Positions 30,368 through 41,947 of a stretch of DNA of 64,000 nucleotides are shown one piece after another. The notes beneath the pieces were generated by a model. It searched no databases, was not told where the DNA came from, and saw only the letters and a program-made list of their open reading frames with translations. Source of the DNA: Citrobacter sp. Res13-Sevr-PEB04-36 (GTDB lineage Bacteria; Pseudomonadota; Gammaproteobacteria; Enterobacterales; Enterobacteriaceae). Position numbers and translations under genes: made by a program. The DNA lies in assembly GCF_015672735.1 (NCBI RefSeq), contig NZ_JADABY010000003.1:39834-103833 (forward strand), written 5' to 3'. The number at the start of each line of letters is the position of its first letter. Within the stretch, counting starts at the first letter, position 1.

Positions 30368-31282
30368 TCAGGCCTCTGATTCCTGATCGGGTACCGGAGG
30401 TACCACTACGCCTTCACTCGGCTCATCCGGATTCGGCGCCGGAAGATTCATCAGCTTCGCCAGAACGCTCGCCAGTTTCAGGCGCATTTCCGGGCGGCGG
30501 ACGATCATATCAATAGCGCCTTTTTCAATCAGGAATTCACTGCGCTGGAATCCCGGCGGCAGTTTTTCACGTACGGTTTGCTCAATAACGCGCGGCCCCG
30601 CAAAACCGATCAGTGCTTTCGGTTCAGCAATGTTGAGGTCGCCCAGCATCGCAAAGCTTGCTGAAACACCGCCCATCGTTGGGTCGGTCAGTACAGAGAT
30701 GTACGGCAGACCGCGTTCCTGCATTTTTGCCAGCGCCGCAGAGGTTTTGGCCATCTGCATCAGCGACATCAGCGCTTCCTGCATACGCGCCCCGCCGGAA
30801 GCGGAGAAGCAGATCAGCGGGCAGTTGTCTTCCAGCGCCTGCTCAACGGCACGGACGAAACGTGCGCCCACCACAGACCCCATGGAGCCGCCCATAAACG
30901 CGAATTCGAATGCGGCTGCAACGACCGGCATACCGTGAAGCGTGCCTTTCATTACTACCAGCGCATCTTTTTCACCGGTTTCTTTCTGTGCGGAAGCCAG
31001 TCTGTCTTTGTACTTCTTGGAGTCACGAAACTTCAGCACGTCTTTCGGCTCAAGCTCGCTACCCAACTCCACAAGAGAACCTTCATCTAACAGGCTATGC
31101 AGGCGATTGCGCGCCGACATGCGCATATGATGGTCACACTTCGGACAGACCTCAAGATTACGTTCCAGCTCAGCACGGTATAATACCTGACCGCAGCTAT
31201 CACACTTGGTCCACACCCCTTCAGGAATGCTTGCCTTGCGGGTGGGAGTAATATTGCTTTTAATTCGTTCAATCCAGCTCAT
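30368..31282 (-). CDS. accD: Acetyl-CoA carboxylase, carboxyltransferase beta subunit
   Basis: 304-residue carboxyltransferase subunit of the four-protein acetyl-CoA carboxylase; with AccA moves the carboxyl group from biotin to acetyl-CoA to give malonyl-CoA. Zn ribbon C27-C30-C46-C49 at the N-terminus, then the crotonase-like domain ([23 protein letters not shown]). ATG 31282 with GGT upstream matches E. coli; 26 upstream codons of open frame are dismissed. Confidence 0.97.
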   Translation of the reverse strand: MSWIERIKSNITPTRKASIPEGVWTKCDSCGQVLYRAELERNLEVCPKCDHHMRMSARNRLHSLLDEGSLVELGSELEPKDVLKFRDSKKYKDRLASAQKETGEKDALVVMKGTLHGMPVVAAAFEFAFMGGSMGSVVGARFVRAVEQALEDNCPLICFSASGGARMQEALMSLMQMAKTSAALAKMQERGLPYISVLTDPTMGGVSASFAMLGDLNIAEPKALIGFAGPRVIEQTVREKLPPGFQRSEFLIEKGAIDMIVRRPEMRLKLASVLAKLMNLPAPNPDEPSEGVVVPPVPDQESEA

Positions 31283-31431
31283 TGGTGACCTTTCTGCCTG
31301 AACCTTAGTCAGCTTTGTTATAAGGGGCGCATAATGCCATTTTTGCCCCCAACAGACCATGAATGTTGCACATTAAAACATAACAGCCCGAAACTTTGGA
31401 TAAAAAAGTGGTCGAACCGCTGAGTTACTTT

Positions 31432-32091
31432 CTATTTTTGCGCCCTGGATGCCGCACGTTTGTGGCGAATAATTTCGATAACACCAGGCAATACGGAGAG
31501 GACGATAATCGCCACAATCAATAATTTCAGGTTTTCCTGCACCACCGGCAGGTCGCCAAACAGATAGCCCGCGTAGGTGAACAGTAATACCCACAGCAGC
31601 GCACCCACCACATTATACATCGCGAAATGACGGTAGGACATGTGTCCCATACCGGCAACAAACGGTGCAAATGTACGCACGATCGGAACAAATCGCGCCA
31701 GAATAATGGTTTTACCGCCATGACGCTCATAGAACGCATGGGTTTTATCCAGGTAGCTGCGACGAAAAATTTTCGAGTTCGGATTGCTGAACAGTCTTTC
31801 GCCAAACACTCGACCGATAGTGTAGTTCACCGCATCACCCACGATTGCCGCCACGATCATTAACGCCACCATCAGATGAACATTTAAATCATTAGTGGGC
31901 AGTGCAGAAAGCGCGCCTGCAACAAACAGCAGTGAATCTCCCGGCAGGAACGGCGTGACCACCAACCCGGTTTCACAGAACAGGATTAGAAACAGAATGG
32001 CATATACCCAGACGCCATATTCCGCGACCAGCTCCGCCAGGTGCACATCAATGTGCAGGATAAAATCAATCAGAAAGTAAATCAGTTCCAT
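31432..32091 (-). CDS. dedA: DedA-family membrane protein
   Basis: 219-residue polytopic inner-membrane protein of the DedA/SNARE-associated (VTT) family, implicated in envelope lipid scrambling and proton-motive-force homeostasis. [14 protein letters not shown] and the reentrant-loop segment GRVFGERLF..., [19 protein letters not shown] are conserved. 24 bp downstream of truA on the same strand. Confidence 0.95.
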   Translation of the reverse strand: MELIYFLIDFILHIDVHLAELVAEYGVWVYAILFLILFCETGLVVTPFLPGDSLLFVAGALSALPTNDLNVHLMVALMIVAAIVGDAVNYTIGRVFGERLFSNPNSKIFRRSYLDKTHAFYERHGGKTIILARFVPIVRTFAPFVAGMGHMSYRHFAMYNVVGALLWVLLFTYAGYLFGDLPVVQENLKLLIVAIIVLSVLPGVIEIIRHKRAASRAQK

Positions 32092-32115
32092 AGTTATGCC
32101 TTTATACGACTCAAA

Positions 32116-32928
32116 TTAGTCCGCCAGAAATAGCGGGCCCATCGGCGGTTTTGGCAGGTCAAACCGGTCGGGGTAATCTACCGCCACCAGATACAGCCCT
32201 TCCGCTTTCGCCGTTGCCGCTGCCAGCGTTCTGTCCTTTGCCGCTAACAACTCTGCTATCCAGCTCTCCGACTGGTTGTGGGCACCTACTTCCATCAGGC
32301 TGCCGACAATATTCCTGACCATATGATGTACAAAGGCATTCGCTTTAATATCAACCACCACATAAGGACCATGACGCGTCACGTTAATGTGCATCACGTT
32401 ACGCCACGGTGTGCGAGACTGGCACTGCATTGCCCGAAACGAGGTGAAATCATTCTCCCCAATCAGACATTGAGCCGCGCGATGCATACGTTCAGCATCC
32501 AGCGGCTCATAGTAATGCGTCACGCCTTTACCCAGAACAGCAGGGCGCAACCGATGATTGTAGATGATGTAACGATAACGGCGAGCCGTTGCGCTAAACC
32601 GTGCATGAAAATCATCCGGTACAGCTTTCACCCAGCGTACGGCAATGTCACCAGGTAAATTCGCATTTACCCCGAGTGTCCATGCAGCATCTTTACGTTG
32701 CGCGGTGGTCTCAAAATGTACCACCTGCCCCGTTCCATGAACGCCAGCATCAGTGCGCCCGGCACAAAATACCGAGATGCGTTCATTGGCGACCTGCGAA
32801 AGCGCTTTTTCCAGCTTTTCCTGAACGCTGCGAACTTCGTTCTGGCGCTGCCAGCCATAATATTTGCTGCCATCGTACTCAATACCCAGCGCAATTTTAT
32901 GGACGGGCAGTTGTTGCAGGTCATACAT
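32116..32928 (-). CDS. truA: tRNA pseudouridine(38-40) synthase
   Basis: 270-residue enzyme modifying U38-U40 in the anticodon arm of many tRNAs. Catalytic D60 lies in [11 protein letters not shown]; the thumb and C-terminal [13 protein letters not shown] motif are intact. Start codon overlaps the usg stop (TAATG), so translation is coupled, as in E. coli. Confidence 0.97.
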   Translation of the reverse strand: MYDLQQLPVHKIALGIEYDGSKYYGWQRQNEVRSVQEKLEKALSQVANERISVFCAGRTDAGVHGTGQVVHFETTAQRKDAAWTLGVNANLPGDIAVRWVKAVPDDFHARFSATARRYRYIIYNHRLRPAVLGKGVTHYYEPLDAERMHRAAQCLIGENDFTSFRAMQCQSRTPWRNVMHINVTRHGPYVVVDIKANAFVHHMVRNIVGSLMEVGAHNQSESWIAELLAAKDRTLAAATAKAEGLYLVAVDYPDRFDLPKPPMGPLFLAD

Positions 32929-33941
32929 TAGTACATATACTCCTGCACCAGTTTTTCAGCGATTTTCACCGCCATCAACGCGCCGCCAAAGCGTACGTTA
33001 TCTGCTACAGACCAAAACTGTACCTGTTCTGGCATACCGTAATCATTGTGCACGCAGCCCACCGAAAGATGCGGACTACCCGACGCATCGCTGACCTGAG
33101 TCGGGAACTCCGTCGCTTCTGACAGCACAATGTCTTCGCCGCGCTCAAATGCATCGCGTGCTTCTTCTGCCGCCAGCGGACGTAGCGCTTCGAAGCCCAC
33201 CATCTGCGCATGACCGTAGAATACCGGCGACTGTACGATGCTGGCGGAGATCATCAGCCCCTCGTCCTGCATAATTTTACGTACTTCATCAACGATACGA
33301 CGCTCTTCACGCACGCTACCTTCGCGGTCCGGCAGCAACGGCAGCATGTTGAACGCCAGTTGACGGCCAAAGAAATCGTCGTCATCAATCGGGATGCCAT
33401 TAAGCAGTTTCGCACTCTGGCCGGCCAGCGCATCCACCGCTTTTTTACCATGGGCAGAAGCTGAAATAATATTGGTCACCGTGATGCGAGAAAGGCCGCC
33501 ATCGTCAATCAGCGGCTTCAGTGCAGACAGCAGTTGGCTGGTCAGACTGCCAGGGACTGCAATCACGTTGCGATTGCGATAATCCGCCAGTACGAACGGG
33601 TTCACGTCAGGTACCACCAGCGGGACGTCTGGCTCAAGCGCAAACAGACCGCTGCTGTCAATCACCAGGCAGCCCGCATTGGTGGCTTCTTCTACCCACG
33701 CTGCGGTTGCTTCCACACCCGCAACAAAAAATGCCAGCTGCGCTTGAGTCCAGTCAAAGTCAGCAACATCCTGAACGATTATTGATTTACCGTTAAAACG
33801 CAGGTGCTCACCCGCACTTTCATTACGAGCCAGCGCATAAATCTCACCGACCGGGAACTGGCGTTCCGCCAGCGTTTCGAGCAGGGCTTCGCCTACGGCG
33901 CCCGTTGCGCCCAGAATGGCAATATTCCAGCCTTCAGACAT
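32928..33941 (-). CDS. usg: Usg, aspartate-semialdehyde dehydrogenase homologue without active-site Cys
   Basis: 337-residue protein with the ASADH fold: N-terminal NAD(P) motif [14 protein letters not shown] and the C-terminal dimerisation domain. Where true enzymes have PNC(S/T)T with the acyl-carrying Cys, this reads PGSLTSQ, so the nucleophile is absent. Probably a pseudoenzyme of unknown role. Lies between pdxB and truA; a 67-bp spacer separates it from pdxB. Confidence 0.93.
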   Translation of the reverse strand: MSEGWNIAILGATGAVGEALLETLAERQFPVGEIYALARNESAGEHLRFNGKSIIVQDVADFDWTQAQLAFFVAGVEATAAWVEEATNAGCLVIDSSGLFALEPDVPLVVPDVNPFVLADYRNRNVIAVPGSLTSQLLSALKPLIDDGGLSRITVTNIISASAHGKKAVDALAGQSAKLLNGIPIDDDDFFGRQLAFNMLPLLPDREGSVREERRIVDEVRKIMQDEGLMISASIVQSPVFYGHAQMVGFEALRPLAAEEARDAFERGEDIVLSEATEFPTQVSDASGSPHLSVGCVHNDYGMPEQVQFWSVADNVRFGGALMAVKIAEKLVQEYMY

Positions 33942-34008
33942 GGTGATTTACTCCAGAAATACGTAAGCGTCCCTGTCGTATTATTCGACAGGGAGCATTA
34001 AGAAGACA

Positions 34009-35145
34009 TTAATGTGCCGGGTGATGAACGGCGTTAAAACCCAGCTTACATAACAAGGTAGCTGCAGTGGCGTCGTCACACATAACGTACAAAGACGACC
34101 ATTCACGGCGCTCAAGGTAATTTTTACGCAGTTTATCAAACTCACCCGGAATTCCAGCGACTTTGCGCAGCGGCGCATCATCGCGGCGCACATCATACAC
34201 TAAATGCACCAGCCTTTTCAGCGTTGGCTGATCCAACGGGCCGTGCAGCGTGATGCGGCCAAACTCCGGTGCAGGTAACAAGGTGCTCAGCGCAACGTGC
34301 TGTTCACGACCAATAAACTTGCTATAGGCCTCAAAAACCTGCGTAGTCCCACGCGCTTTCCCTTCGAGGGTATAACCCGCAATGTGTGCTGTGCCAATAT
34401 CCGCTTTCTCAAGCAGTTCGACGTTCAGATCCGGCTCGCCCTCCCAGACATCCAGCACCACGTTCAGACGTTGCCCGGCATTAAGACGGGTCAGCAACGC
34501 GGTATTGTCGACAACCGGTCCACGGCAGGCATTAATCAGGATGGTGCCCGGCTTCAGTCGGCTAATCAGCGCTTCATCGGCCAGATGCAGTGTTTTGTAC
34601 GGACCGTCTTTAAACAGCGGCGTATGGAAGGTCAGGATATCAGCATGTTCAACCAGTTCGTCCAGCGAGCGGAAATCTCCCTCGTCTCCCCGGTCGGCAC
34701 GTGGCGGATCACACAGTAATGTGCGGATCCCTAATGCTTCCAGCCGCGCCTGTAAACGCGCGCCCACATTACCTACGCCGACAATCCCCACGGTGCGATC
34801 GGCTAACGCAAAACCATCGCGCTCCGCCAGCATCAGCAGTGCTGAAAAGACATACTCGACCACCGCAATCGCATTACAACCGGGCGCGGCAGAGAAGCCA
34901 ATCTCTGACTGCACAAGCCAGGCTTCATCCACATGGTCAGTGCCAGCGGTTGCCGTCCCGACAAACTTAACCGGTTTACCGCCAAGCAGTGATTCATTGA
35001 CTTTCGTCACCGAGCGCACCATTAAGGCGTCCGCGTCATCCAGTTCTGTGACGGGAATCGGGCGACCAGGAACCGCTTTTACCTCCCCCAAACGACTGAA
35101 CAGTTCGCGGGCATAGGGCATATTTTCATCAACGAGGATTTTCAC
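34009..35145 (-). CDS. pdxB: Erythronate-4-phosphate dehydrogenase
   Basis: 378-residue NAD-dependent D-2-hydroxyacid dehydrogenase in the DXP-dependent vitamin B6 pathway. NAD motif [13 protein letters not shown], catalytic Arg in NACRGPVVD, Glu in VWEGEP and His of GTAHIAGYT are visible, followed by the PdxB-specific C-terminal dimerisation domain (about 285-378). First gene of the pdxB-usg-truA-dedA run; divergent from flk. Confidence 0.97.
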   Translation of the reverse strand: MKILVDENMPYARELFSRLGEVKAVPGRPIPVTELDDADALMVRSVTKVNESLLGGKPVKFVGTATAGTDHVDEAWLVQSEIGFSAAPGCNAIAVVEYVFSALLMLAERDGFALADRTVGIVGVGNVGARLQARLEALGIRTLLCDPPRADRGDEGDFRSLDELVEHADILTFHTPLFKDGPYKTLHLADEALISRLKPGTILINACRGPVVDNTALLTRLNAGQRLNVVLDVWEGEPDLNVELLEKADIGTAHIAGYTLEGKARGTTQVFEAYSKFIGREQHVALSTLLPAPEFGRITLHGPLDQPTLKRLVHLVYDVRRDDAPLRKVAGIPGEFDKLRKNYLERREWSSLYVMCDDATAATLLCKLGFNAVHHPAH

Positions 35146-35250
35146 GTCTTTCGCACCTGTTTGAGAACGAGAGTTAACCGGGCAAGTGTGCCATAATCTC
35201 GCCGCCAGGCATACTGCGAGACCTGGTTAGCACAGATTTAAGGAATAGAG

Positions 35251-36261
35251 ATGATGCAGCCCATTTCTGGTACGCCCGCGCGCCCTCCCGGTGAAGGTCC
35301 AACAGCCCCTTCCGTTGCGGGCGAACAACCGTTATCCACGCAACAACGTACCGTGCTGGAACGACTGATTACCCGTCTGATTTCGCTTACCCAACAGCAG
35401 AGCGCTGAGGTGTGGGCCGGAATGAAGCACGATCTGGGGGTCAAAAGTGATACGCCGTTACAGTCGCGTCACTTTCCTGCTGCAGAACAAAACCTGACCC
35501 AACGACTTGGTGTTGCTCAGCAGAAGCATGTCAATCGCCAGGTACTGGCGCAGCTTACGGAGCTGCTGAGTCAGGGAAATAACCGTCAGGCGGTGAGCGA
35601 TTTTATCCGTCAACAGTACGGACAAACAGCGCTCAACCAGCTCACGCCTGAGCAGCTGAAAAATGTGCTAACGCTGCTGCAACAAGGGCAACTTTCGATT
35701 CCGCAGCCGCAGCAACGTCCGGCAACTGCTCGCCCTCTGCTACCCGCCGAGCACAACACGCTGAATCAGCTGGTTACAAAATTAGCGGCCGCTACCGGAG
35801 AATCCGGCAAGCTGATCTGGCAATCGATGCTGGAACTGTCTGGGGTAAAAAGCGGTGAACTGATCCCCGCAAAACAGTTTACGCACCTGGTGACCTGGTT
35901 ACAGGCGCGCCAGACGTTGAGCCTGCAAAATGCCCCAACGCTGCAAACGTTGCAGGCGGCGCTCAAGCAACCGTTAGAGCCAAATGAACTTGCGGCCATC
36001 AAGGACTACGCGCAGCAAACGTATCAGATCCAACCGCAAACGATTCTGACCACCGTGCAGATACAGGATTTGCTCAACCAAATATTCCTGCGCCGCGTTG
36101 AGCGAGACAGGGCGCAGGAATTAAGCGATCCGCGCCACCTCCAACCGATTTACAGCCCGTTCACGCCAGTGATTGAAACCGTTAAATCATTGGCGGCGCG
36201 ACCGGGATTACTATTTGCGGCGCTGATGATTGTATTAGCCATATTCTGGCTCGTCGTTTAG
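35251..36261 (+). CDS. flk: Flagellar hook-length/regulatory protein Flk (RflH)
   Basis: 336-residue protein, mainly cytosolic, Gln-rich and helical, anchored by a single C-terminal membrane span ([17 protein letters not shown]). In Salmonella it couples flagellar ring completion to FlgM export. Two in-frame ATGs start the gene; GGAA upstream serves either. Its stop overlaps the stop of convergent yfcJ by 3 bp. Confidence 0.93.
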   Translation: MMQPISGTPARPPGEGPTAPSVAGEQPLSTQQRTVLERLITRLISLTQQQSAEVWAGMKHDLGVKSDTPLQSRHFPAAEQNLTQRLGVAQQKHVNRQVLAQLTELLSQGNNRQAVSDFIRQQYGQTALNQLTPEQLKNVLTLLQQGQLSIPQPQQRPATARPLLPAEHNTLNQLVTKLAAATGESGKLIWQSMLELSGVKSGELIPAKQFTHLVTWLQARQTLSLQNAPTLQTLQAALKQPLEPNELAAIKDYAQQTYQIQPQTILTTVQIQDLLNQIFLRRVERDRAQELSDPRHLQPIYSPFTPVIETVKSLAARPGLLFAALMIVLAIFWLVV

Positions 36262-37420
36262 CCTTTACGCAAAGTCAGCAGCGTCACAACAATCCCCACC
36301 ACCGCGGAAATCGCCCCGGCAAGGAATACCGAGGAATAGCCGTACGCGGTGGCCAAAACGCCCGCGACAGGACCGCTTATGCCGTAGGAGATGTCCTGAA
36401 ATGCAGCGTAACCGCCGAGCGCGGTACCGCGCACCTGTGCTGGAACACGCTTCACCACTTCCACCCCCAGCGCCGGGAAGATCAGCGAGCACCCGGCCCC
36501 GGTTAATGCTGCGCCCAGCAGCGCAATCCAGGCCGTTGGCGCCTGCCAGAGCAGCAGCCCCACGGTTTCAACCAGCAAAGAAACCACCGCCACCCTCACG
36601 CCGCCAAACCGGTCTGGCATCCAGCCAAACAAAATGCGCATCAGCACAAACGCACCACCGAATGCGGTCAGGGTAAATCCAGCCATGGTCCAGCCGTTGC
36701 TGACAAAATAGAGTGAAATAAACGTGCCGATCACCGCAAAGCCCACACCTTGCAGCGCTAACCTCAGCCCCGGTTTCCAGATAAGCCCGACCACGCTCCA
36801 TAGCGAAGGACGTTGGGCACTTTACGCACGGTGCCGTTGAATGCCCATGCCAGCAGCGGCAATGCCATGGTGGTTGCCGCCAGCGCTGCAAAGCCGAAAT
36901 GGCTGTGGATCAGCAGACCCAACGGTGCACCGACAGCAAGCGCACCGTAAATCGCCATCCCGTTCCACGACATCACTTTGCCGGAACGTGTTGGCCCAAC
37001 CAGCCCCAGTCCCCAGGTCAGGGTGCCGGTCAATAATTGGCTTTCACCAAAGCCAAGGATCAGGCGTCCAACAATCAACAACGCAAACTTCACCGGCACG
37101 GAAACGGGTAACAGTGCCGCCAAAAGCCATGCAGCCCCTGCCAACGCGCAGGCAAACATCCCCTGCAGCGCCGAACGCTTGGCGCCGTATTGATCGGCTA
37201 AGCGCCCTGCGTAGCCACGCGTTAAAACCGTTGCCAGAAACTGGATGCCCACGGCAATGCCGACCATGGTGTTGCCATAGCCCAGCTCCTGATGCACAAA
37301 CAGAGGAATGACGGGTAAAGGTAGCCCGACCGTCATATAGGTCAGGAAAACGGCAAAAGCGATACGAAACAGCGACACATTCGCCGACGGTGTTTTTTCT
37401 TGTTGGGTTACTGCTGTCAT
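36258..37420 (-). pseudogene. yfcJ: Frameshifted MFS transporter yfcJ
   Basis: Major facilitator (arabinose-efflux-like) transporter, about 392 residues when intact. The first frame (from 37420) gives 12-TM-type N-terminal half ending correctly at GTVRKVP then runs out as [16 protein letters not shown] and stops at 36764. The second half resumes in another frame with [15 protein letters not shown] and continues to 36258. Against the remembered E. coli protein ([16 protein letters not shown]) the break looks like loss of about 13 bases near 36808-36815. Unless a sequencing error, the transporter is not made full-length. Confidence 0.85.
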
Positions 37421-37582
37421 GCGTTACTCCAGAATGCAGAGTAAGGCGAGGAATGCCCACGCCCCCTCTACCTGACGATCAGGATTAAGGTGCGTTGGAT
37501 AACATTAAACGCTTACGCATTATCATGAGGATAATGTTGAACCTGGAGTCTGCCTGTGAACCAGATTGATTGTCAACGATAT

Positions 37583-37608
37583 AAAAAAGGGAGCCTGGCG
37601 GCTCCCCT
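37583..37608 (-). terminator. Terminator of fabB
   Basis: Stem GGGAGCC/GGCTCCC with loop GCCA, followed on the minus strand by six T residues, 43 bp after the fabB stop. Confidence 0.9.
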
Positions 37609-37650
37609 TGCTGTACAGCATGGACCGGATAACAGATCCGGCCTGATCTC

Positions 37651-38871
37651 TTACGCTTTCAGCTTACGCATAACCAGCGTGGCGTTCGTGCCGCCAAAGC
37701 CGAAGCTGTTGGACATGACCGTCGTCAGCTCTTTTTCAGTCGGCTCGGTCACGATGTTCAGACCCGCCGCCTGCTCGTCCATCTCTTCGATGTTGATGCT
37801 TGGTGCGATAAAACCGTGTTCCAGCATCAGCAGGGAGTAGATAGCTTCCTGCACGCCAGCCGCGCCCAGAGAGTGGCCAGTCATCGCTTTGGTTGCGGAG
37901 ATCGCCGGGCTGTTGTCGCCGAAGACTTCACGGATAGCGCCCAGTTCTTTCACGTCGCCTACCGGAGTAGAGGTACCGTGGGAGTTCAGGTAGTCGATTG
38001 GCGTATCTACGCCGTTCATCGCCATCTGCATGCAGCGTACTGCACCTTCACCTGATGGAGCCACCATGTCTGCGCCATCGGACGTTGCGCCGTAGCCAAC
38101 GATTTCAGCGTAGATATGTGCACCACGAGCCAAAGCGTGTTCCAGCTCTTCAACCACAACCATACCGCCGCCGCCTGCGATAACGAAACCGTCACGGTTC
38201 GCATCATAAGTACGGGATGCTTTTTCCGGGCAGTCGTTATATTTGGTAGACAGTGCGCCCATGGCGTCGAACTCACAGGCCATTTCCCAGCACAGCTCTT
38301 CGCCGCCACCAGCAAAAACGATATCCTGTTTGCCCAACTGAATCTGCTCGACCGCGTTACCGATACAGTGCGAAGATGTCGCACAGGCAGAGCTGATGGA
38401 GTAGTTCACACCGTGGATTTTGAACGGGGTTGCGAGGCAAGCAGAAACGCCAGAGCCCATCGCTTTTGTGACCACATACGGGCCAACCGCTTTCAGACCA
38501 CGCGGGCTACGCATTGCGTCAGCGCCGAACACCTGAAAACGTGGGGAGCCGCCGCCGGAACCTGCGATCAGGCCAACGCGCGGGTTATTCTGGTAAACCT
38601 CTGCAGAGAGGCCGGCATCAGCCACTGCCTGCTCCATAGAAAGGAATGCATAGATGGATGCGTCGCTCATAAAGCGCACAACTTTACGGTCAATGAGTCC
38701 AGTGGTATCCAGTTTTACGTTGCCCCAAACGTGGCTACGCATGCCGGAATCCTTCAGCTCCTGAGAGAAAGTGATCCCTGAACGTCCTTCACGCAGAGAT
38801 GCCAGGACTTCCTGCTGGTTATTACCAATGCTGGAAACGATGCCCAAGCCAGTAATCACTGCACGTTTCAT
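37651..38871 (-). CDS. fabB: 3-oxoacyl-ACP synthase I
   Basis: 406-residue beta-ketoacyl-ACP synthase that elongates acyl chains and is essential for unsaturated fatty acids. Catalytic Cys in SACATSSHC, His pair in [11 protein letters not shown] and [10 protein letters not shown], and the GFGGTNA loop near the end are intact. Monocistronic; FabR and FadR type operators lie in its promoter (38921-38953). Confidence 0.98.
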   Translation of the reverse strand: MKRAVITGLGIVSSIGNNQQEVLASLREGRSGITFSQELKDSGMRSHVWGNVKLDTTGLIDRKVVRFMSDASIYAFLSMEQAVADAGLSAEVYQNNPRVGLIAGSGGGSPRFQVFGADAMRSPRGLKAVGPYVVTKAMGSGVSACLATPFKIHGVNYSISSACATSSHCIGNAVEQIQLGKQDIVFAGGGEELCWEMACEFDAMGALSTKYNDCPEKASRTYDANRDGFVIAGGGGMVVVEELEHALARGAHIYAEIVGYGATSDGADMVAPSGEGAVRCMQMAMNGVDTPIDYLNSHGTSTPVGDVKELGAIREVFGDNSPAISATKAMTGHSLGAAGVQEAIYSLLMLEHGFIAPSINIEEMDEQAAGLNIVTEPTEKELTTVMSNSFGFGGTNATLVMRKLKA

Positions 38872-38920
38872 TCAATACCTCTGTAAGTCGCACTATTTTA
38901 AAGTTTCGAGTGGCACAATA

Positions 38921-38953
38921 GCGTACACTTGTACGCCGAACAAGTCCGATCAG
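38921..38953. promoter_or_regulatory. FabR and FadR operators at fabB
   Basis: A 16-bp palindrome GCGTACACTTGTACGC (38921-38936) matches the FabR repressor site; immediately beside it GAACAAGTCCGATCAG (38938-38953, FadR site read on the minus strand as CTGATCGGACTTGTTC) matches the FadR activator site. Both are known regulators of E. coli fabB in this arrangement. Confidence 0.85.
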
Positions 38954-39030
38954 CCATTTTGTGTGGAAATTTGCGCCCTCAGGCACTCATCGTTAAGATC
39001 GAGACACAGCAAGCCAGACGAGTAACTTAC

Positions 39031-41034
39031 GTGAAACAATACGCGATACAACCTGCCAACCTCGAATTCAACGCTGAGGGTACACCTGTTTCCCGAGATT
39101 TTGACGATGTCTATTTTTCTAACGATAACGGGCTGGAAGAGACGCGTTATGTCTTTCTCGGCGGCAATCATCTCGCGGACCGATTCCCCACGCACTCACG
39201 CCCGTTATTTGTAGTGGCGGAAAGTGGTTTTGGCACCGGACTAAACTTCCTCACCCTCTGGCAGGCATTTGCAGCTTTTCGTAATGCGCACCCTGACGCT
39301 ACCCTGGAAAGATTACATTTCATCAGTTTTGAAAAATATCCGCTAACGCGTGACGACCTGACGTTGGCCCATCAGCATTGGCCGGAACTGGCTCCGTGGG
39401 CTGAGTCATTACAGGCTCAGTGGCCGCTACCGTTAGCGGGTTGTCATCGACTACTGCTGGATGAAGGTCGGGTGACGCTGGATTTGTGGTTTGGTGACAT
39501 TAACGACCTCACAGGTAAGCTGGACGAATCCCTGAACCAGCAAGTCGATGCCTGGTTCCTCGACGGTTTCGCGCCGGCAAAAAACCCCGATATGTGGACG
39601 CCAGCGCTGTTTAACGCCATGGCCCGACTGGCCCGTCCGGGCGGGACGCTGGCAACTTTCACCTCCGCAGGTTTTGTGCGCCGGGGCTTGCAGGACGCCG
39701 GTTTTACTATGCAGAAATGCAAAGGCTTCGGGCGCAAGCGTGAAATGCTGTGCGGCGTGATGGAACAACATCTAACGTTCCCCTCACCCACACCGTGGTT
39801 CTCACGCACCGGCACGGAAAAACGGGAGGCGGCTATTATCGGGGGCGGCATTGCCAGCGCATTACTGTCGCTGGCACTCTTGCGTCGTGGCTGGCAGGTG
39901 ACGCTATACTGTGCTGACGATAAGCCCGCACAGGGCGCGTCCGGTAATCGTCAGGGCGCACTATACCCCTTGCTCAGCAAGCATGACGCCGCCATTAATC
40001 TCTTTTTCCCCACCGCATTTACCTTTGCCCGACGCCTGTATGACGCCCTGCAGGTGGATTTCGCCCACGACTGGTGCGGCGTAACGCAACTTGGTTGGGA
40101 TGAAAAAAGCCAGCAGAAAATCACCCAGATGCTGTCGCTTGCCTTACCCGACGCTCTCGCGCTGGCTGTTGATACTGAGCAGGTTCTGCAAACGACCGGC
40201 GTCGCAACCAACTGCAGCGGCATTCAGTATCCTGGCGGTGGATGGCTATGTCCGGCGCAACTCACCGCCGCCGTGCTGGATTACGCGACGACGCTGGGAT
40301 TACGTACCCATTACCAACATCCACTGGCATCGCTTGTACAGCAGGAAAACAACTGGCAGCTTCAGTTTGCTACTGGCGAAACCGTCGAACATGAGGTGGT
40401 GGTGCTGGCGAATGGTCATCGCATAAATCGCTTTGATCAGACCCAACCGTTACCGGTTTATTCTGTCGGTGGTCAGGTGAGTCATATTCCCACCACACCT
40501 TCACTGTCGGCGCTACGTCAGGTGTTGTGTTACGACGGCTACCTGACGCCACAAAATCCGGCCAATCAGCATCATTGCATCGGCGCGAGCTATCGTCGTG
40601 GTGAGGAAGAAACAACGTATCGCGAGGAGGACCAGCAGCAAAACCGCCAGCGTTTACTCGACTGCTTCCCGCATGCCGCATGGGTAAAAGAGGTGAATGT
40701 CAGTGGGCAATCGGCACGCTGTGGCGTTCGCTGCGCCACCCGCGATCACTTACCGATGGTCGGCAATGTACCGGACTATGAGGCAACGCTCAGCCAGTAC
40801 GCCAATCTGTCAGAACACAAAGAGACCGCCACGCGCGCACCGGTTTACCGTGACATCTTTATGCTGGGCGCGCTGGGCTCGCGCGGACTGTGTTCCGCCC
40901 CGCTGTGTGCAGAGATCCTGGCTGCGCAAATGAGTGATGAACCCATCCCTATGGACGCGGAAACCCTAGCCGCGTTAAATCCAAACCGGTTATGGGTAAG
41001 AAAATTAGTGAAGGGAAAAGCGGTAAAATCCTGA
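39031..41034 (+). CDS. mnmC: Bifunctional tRNA mnm5s2U methyltransferase/oxidoreductase MnmC
   Basis: 667-residue fusion completing mnm5s2U34 in tRNA: the N-terminal SAM-dependent methyltransferase ([24 protein letters not shown]) and the C-terminal FAD oxidoreductase ([16 protein letters not shown] at about 236, DAO fold). Start is GTG at 39031 ([13 protein letters not shown]), matching E. coli; 34 more upstream codons overlap the fabB promoter and are rejected. Divergent from fabB. Confidence 0.95.
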   Translation: MKQYAIQPANLEFNAEGTPVSRDFDDVYFSNDNGLEETRYVFLGGNHLADRFPTHSRPLFVVAESGFGTGLNFLTLWQAFAAFRNAHPDATLERLHFISFEKYPLTRDDLTLAHQHWPELAPWAESLQAQWPLPLAGCHRLLLDEGRVTLDLWFGDINDLTGKLDESLNQQVDAWFLDGFAPAKNPDMWTPALFNAMARLARPGGTLATFTSAGFVRRGLQDAGFTMQKCKGFGRKREMLCGVMEQHLTFPSPTPWFSRTGTEKREAAIIGGGIASALLSLALLRRGWQVTLYCADDKPAQGASGNRQGALYPLLSKHDAAINLFFPTAFTFARRLYDALQVDFAHDWCGVTQLGWDEKSQQKITQMLSLALPDALALAVDTEQVLQTTGVATNCSGIQYPGGGWLCPAQLTAAVLDYATTLGLRTHYQHPLASLVQQENNWQLQFATGETVEHEVVVLANGHRINRFDQTQPLPVYSVGGQVSHIPTTPSLSALRQVLCYDGYLTPQNPANQHHCIGASYRRGEEETTYREEDQQQNRQRLLDCFPHAAWVKEVNVSGQSARCGVRCATRDHLPMVGNVPDYEATLSQYANLSEHKETATRAPVYRDIFMLGALGSRGLCSAPLCAEILAAQMSDEPIPMDAETLAALNPNRLWVRKLVKGKAVKS

Positions 41035-41045
41035 GGTCATCATTA

Positions 41046-41079
41046 CGGGCCGGATAAGTCGTTAACGGCATCCGGCCCG
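41046..41079. repeat. REP-type palindrome after mnmC
   Basis: CGGGCCGGAT ... ATCCGGCCCG, a perfect 10-bp stem with a 14-nt loop between the convergent mnmC and yfcL. Confidence 0.8.
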
Positions 41080-41087
41080 CAAGGCAC

Positions 41088-41366
41088 TTATTGTTGTGTC
41101 GCCTTCTGGAACAACGTGTCCCACATCGCTTTCACTAACGCCTGGTCACGCGGTGAGAGTTCACCCGCACTGATAGCTTTTTCCAGGCTGCTGGTAACAT
41201 TAGCGTACAATGCCTCAGCGGAATGGTCTTCTCCGCCATCCAGTTCAGCAACGGCCAGCGTCAGGTGTCCACGCAAATAGCCACTGGCAAACAGCTCATC
41301 ATCGCTGGCGTGCTCTACCATATCGTCTATTAGTGCCAGAATGCGTGATTCAAACTCCGCGATCAT
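41088..41366 (-). CDS. yfcL: Conserved protein YfcL
   Basis: 92-residue acidic cytoplasmic protein of the YfcL family, all-helical by composition. No function known. It follows epmC by 32 bp, so it is probably co-transcribed with the mepA-yfcA-epmC group. Confidence 0.93.
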   Translation of the reverse strand: MIAEFESRILALIDDMVEHASDDELFASGYLRGHLTLAVAELDGGEDHSAEALYANVTSSLEKAISAGELSPRDQALVKAMWDTLFQKATQQ

Positions 41367-41398
41367 CTTCTTTCCTCATTGTAAACGTGGCTGCCGCT

Positions 41399-41947
41399 TC
41401 AGTTGAGCGCTTCGGGCCACGGAAATTGTTCCGCCTTAAGTTCAGGCGTGTGATAATAATTCTGCAGCGCGTGAATGAAACGCGCCGGACGTTCAGGGAT
41501 GCCTTTTTCCAGATACTCCATCACCTGGGCATGAACTCGACGCTGGAACACCACGCGATCCGGTTCAAAGTCCCCTTCCAGGTTGTCGCAGCTGACGTTA
41601 AACGGATAACCCGCCGCCATGCAAAACAGCCAGTCAAATGCCTGCGGCTTCACTTCCACGTCCTCAAACTGACATTGAGTTTTGGCGTCACGCCCGTCCG
41701 GGCAGTACCAGTAACCGAAGTCGACCAGTTCACGACGCGCTTTACCGGCAATGCACCAGTGCGAAATTTCATGTAACGCGCTGGCGTAATAGCCATGTGC
41801 AAAAACGATCCGGTTGTATGGCAATTCCGCATCGGCAGGAAGATAGATCGGTTCGTCGTCGCCTTTAATCAGACGGGTATTAAATTCTTCGGCAAAGCAG
41901 CCGTTAAAAATATCAATTAACTGTTGGTAGTGATGGGTAGTATTCAT
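41399..41947 (-). CDS. epmC: EF-P Lys34 hydroxylase EpmC
   Basis: 182-residue iron-dependent hydroxylase (formerly yfcM) that finishes EF-P Lys34 modification after EpmA/EpmB. The HEISHWC motif (about 60-66) with the two His and Glu is the likely metal site, similar to a zincin. Start overlaps the yfcA stop (TAATG). Confidence 0.94.
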   Translation of the reverse strand: MNTTHHYQQLIDIFNGCFAEEFNTRLIKGDDEPIYLPADAELPYNRIVFAHGYYASALHEISHWCIAGKARRELVDFGYWYCPDGRDAKTQCQFEDVEVKPQAFDWLFCMAAGYPFNVSCDNLEGDFEPDRVVFQRRVHAQVMEYLEKGIPERPARFIHALQNYYHTPELKAEQFPWPEALN

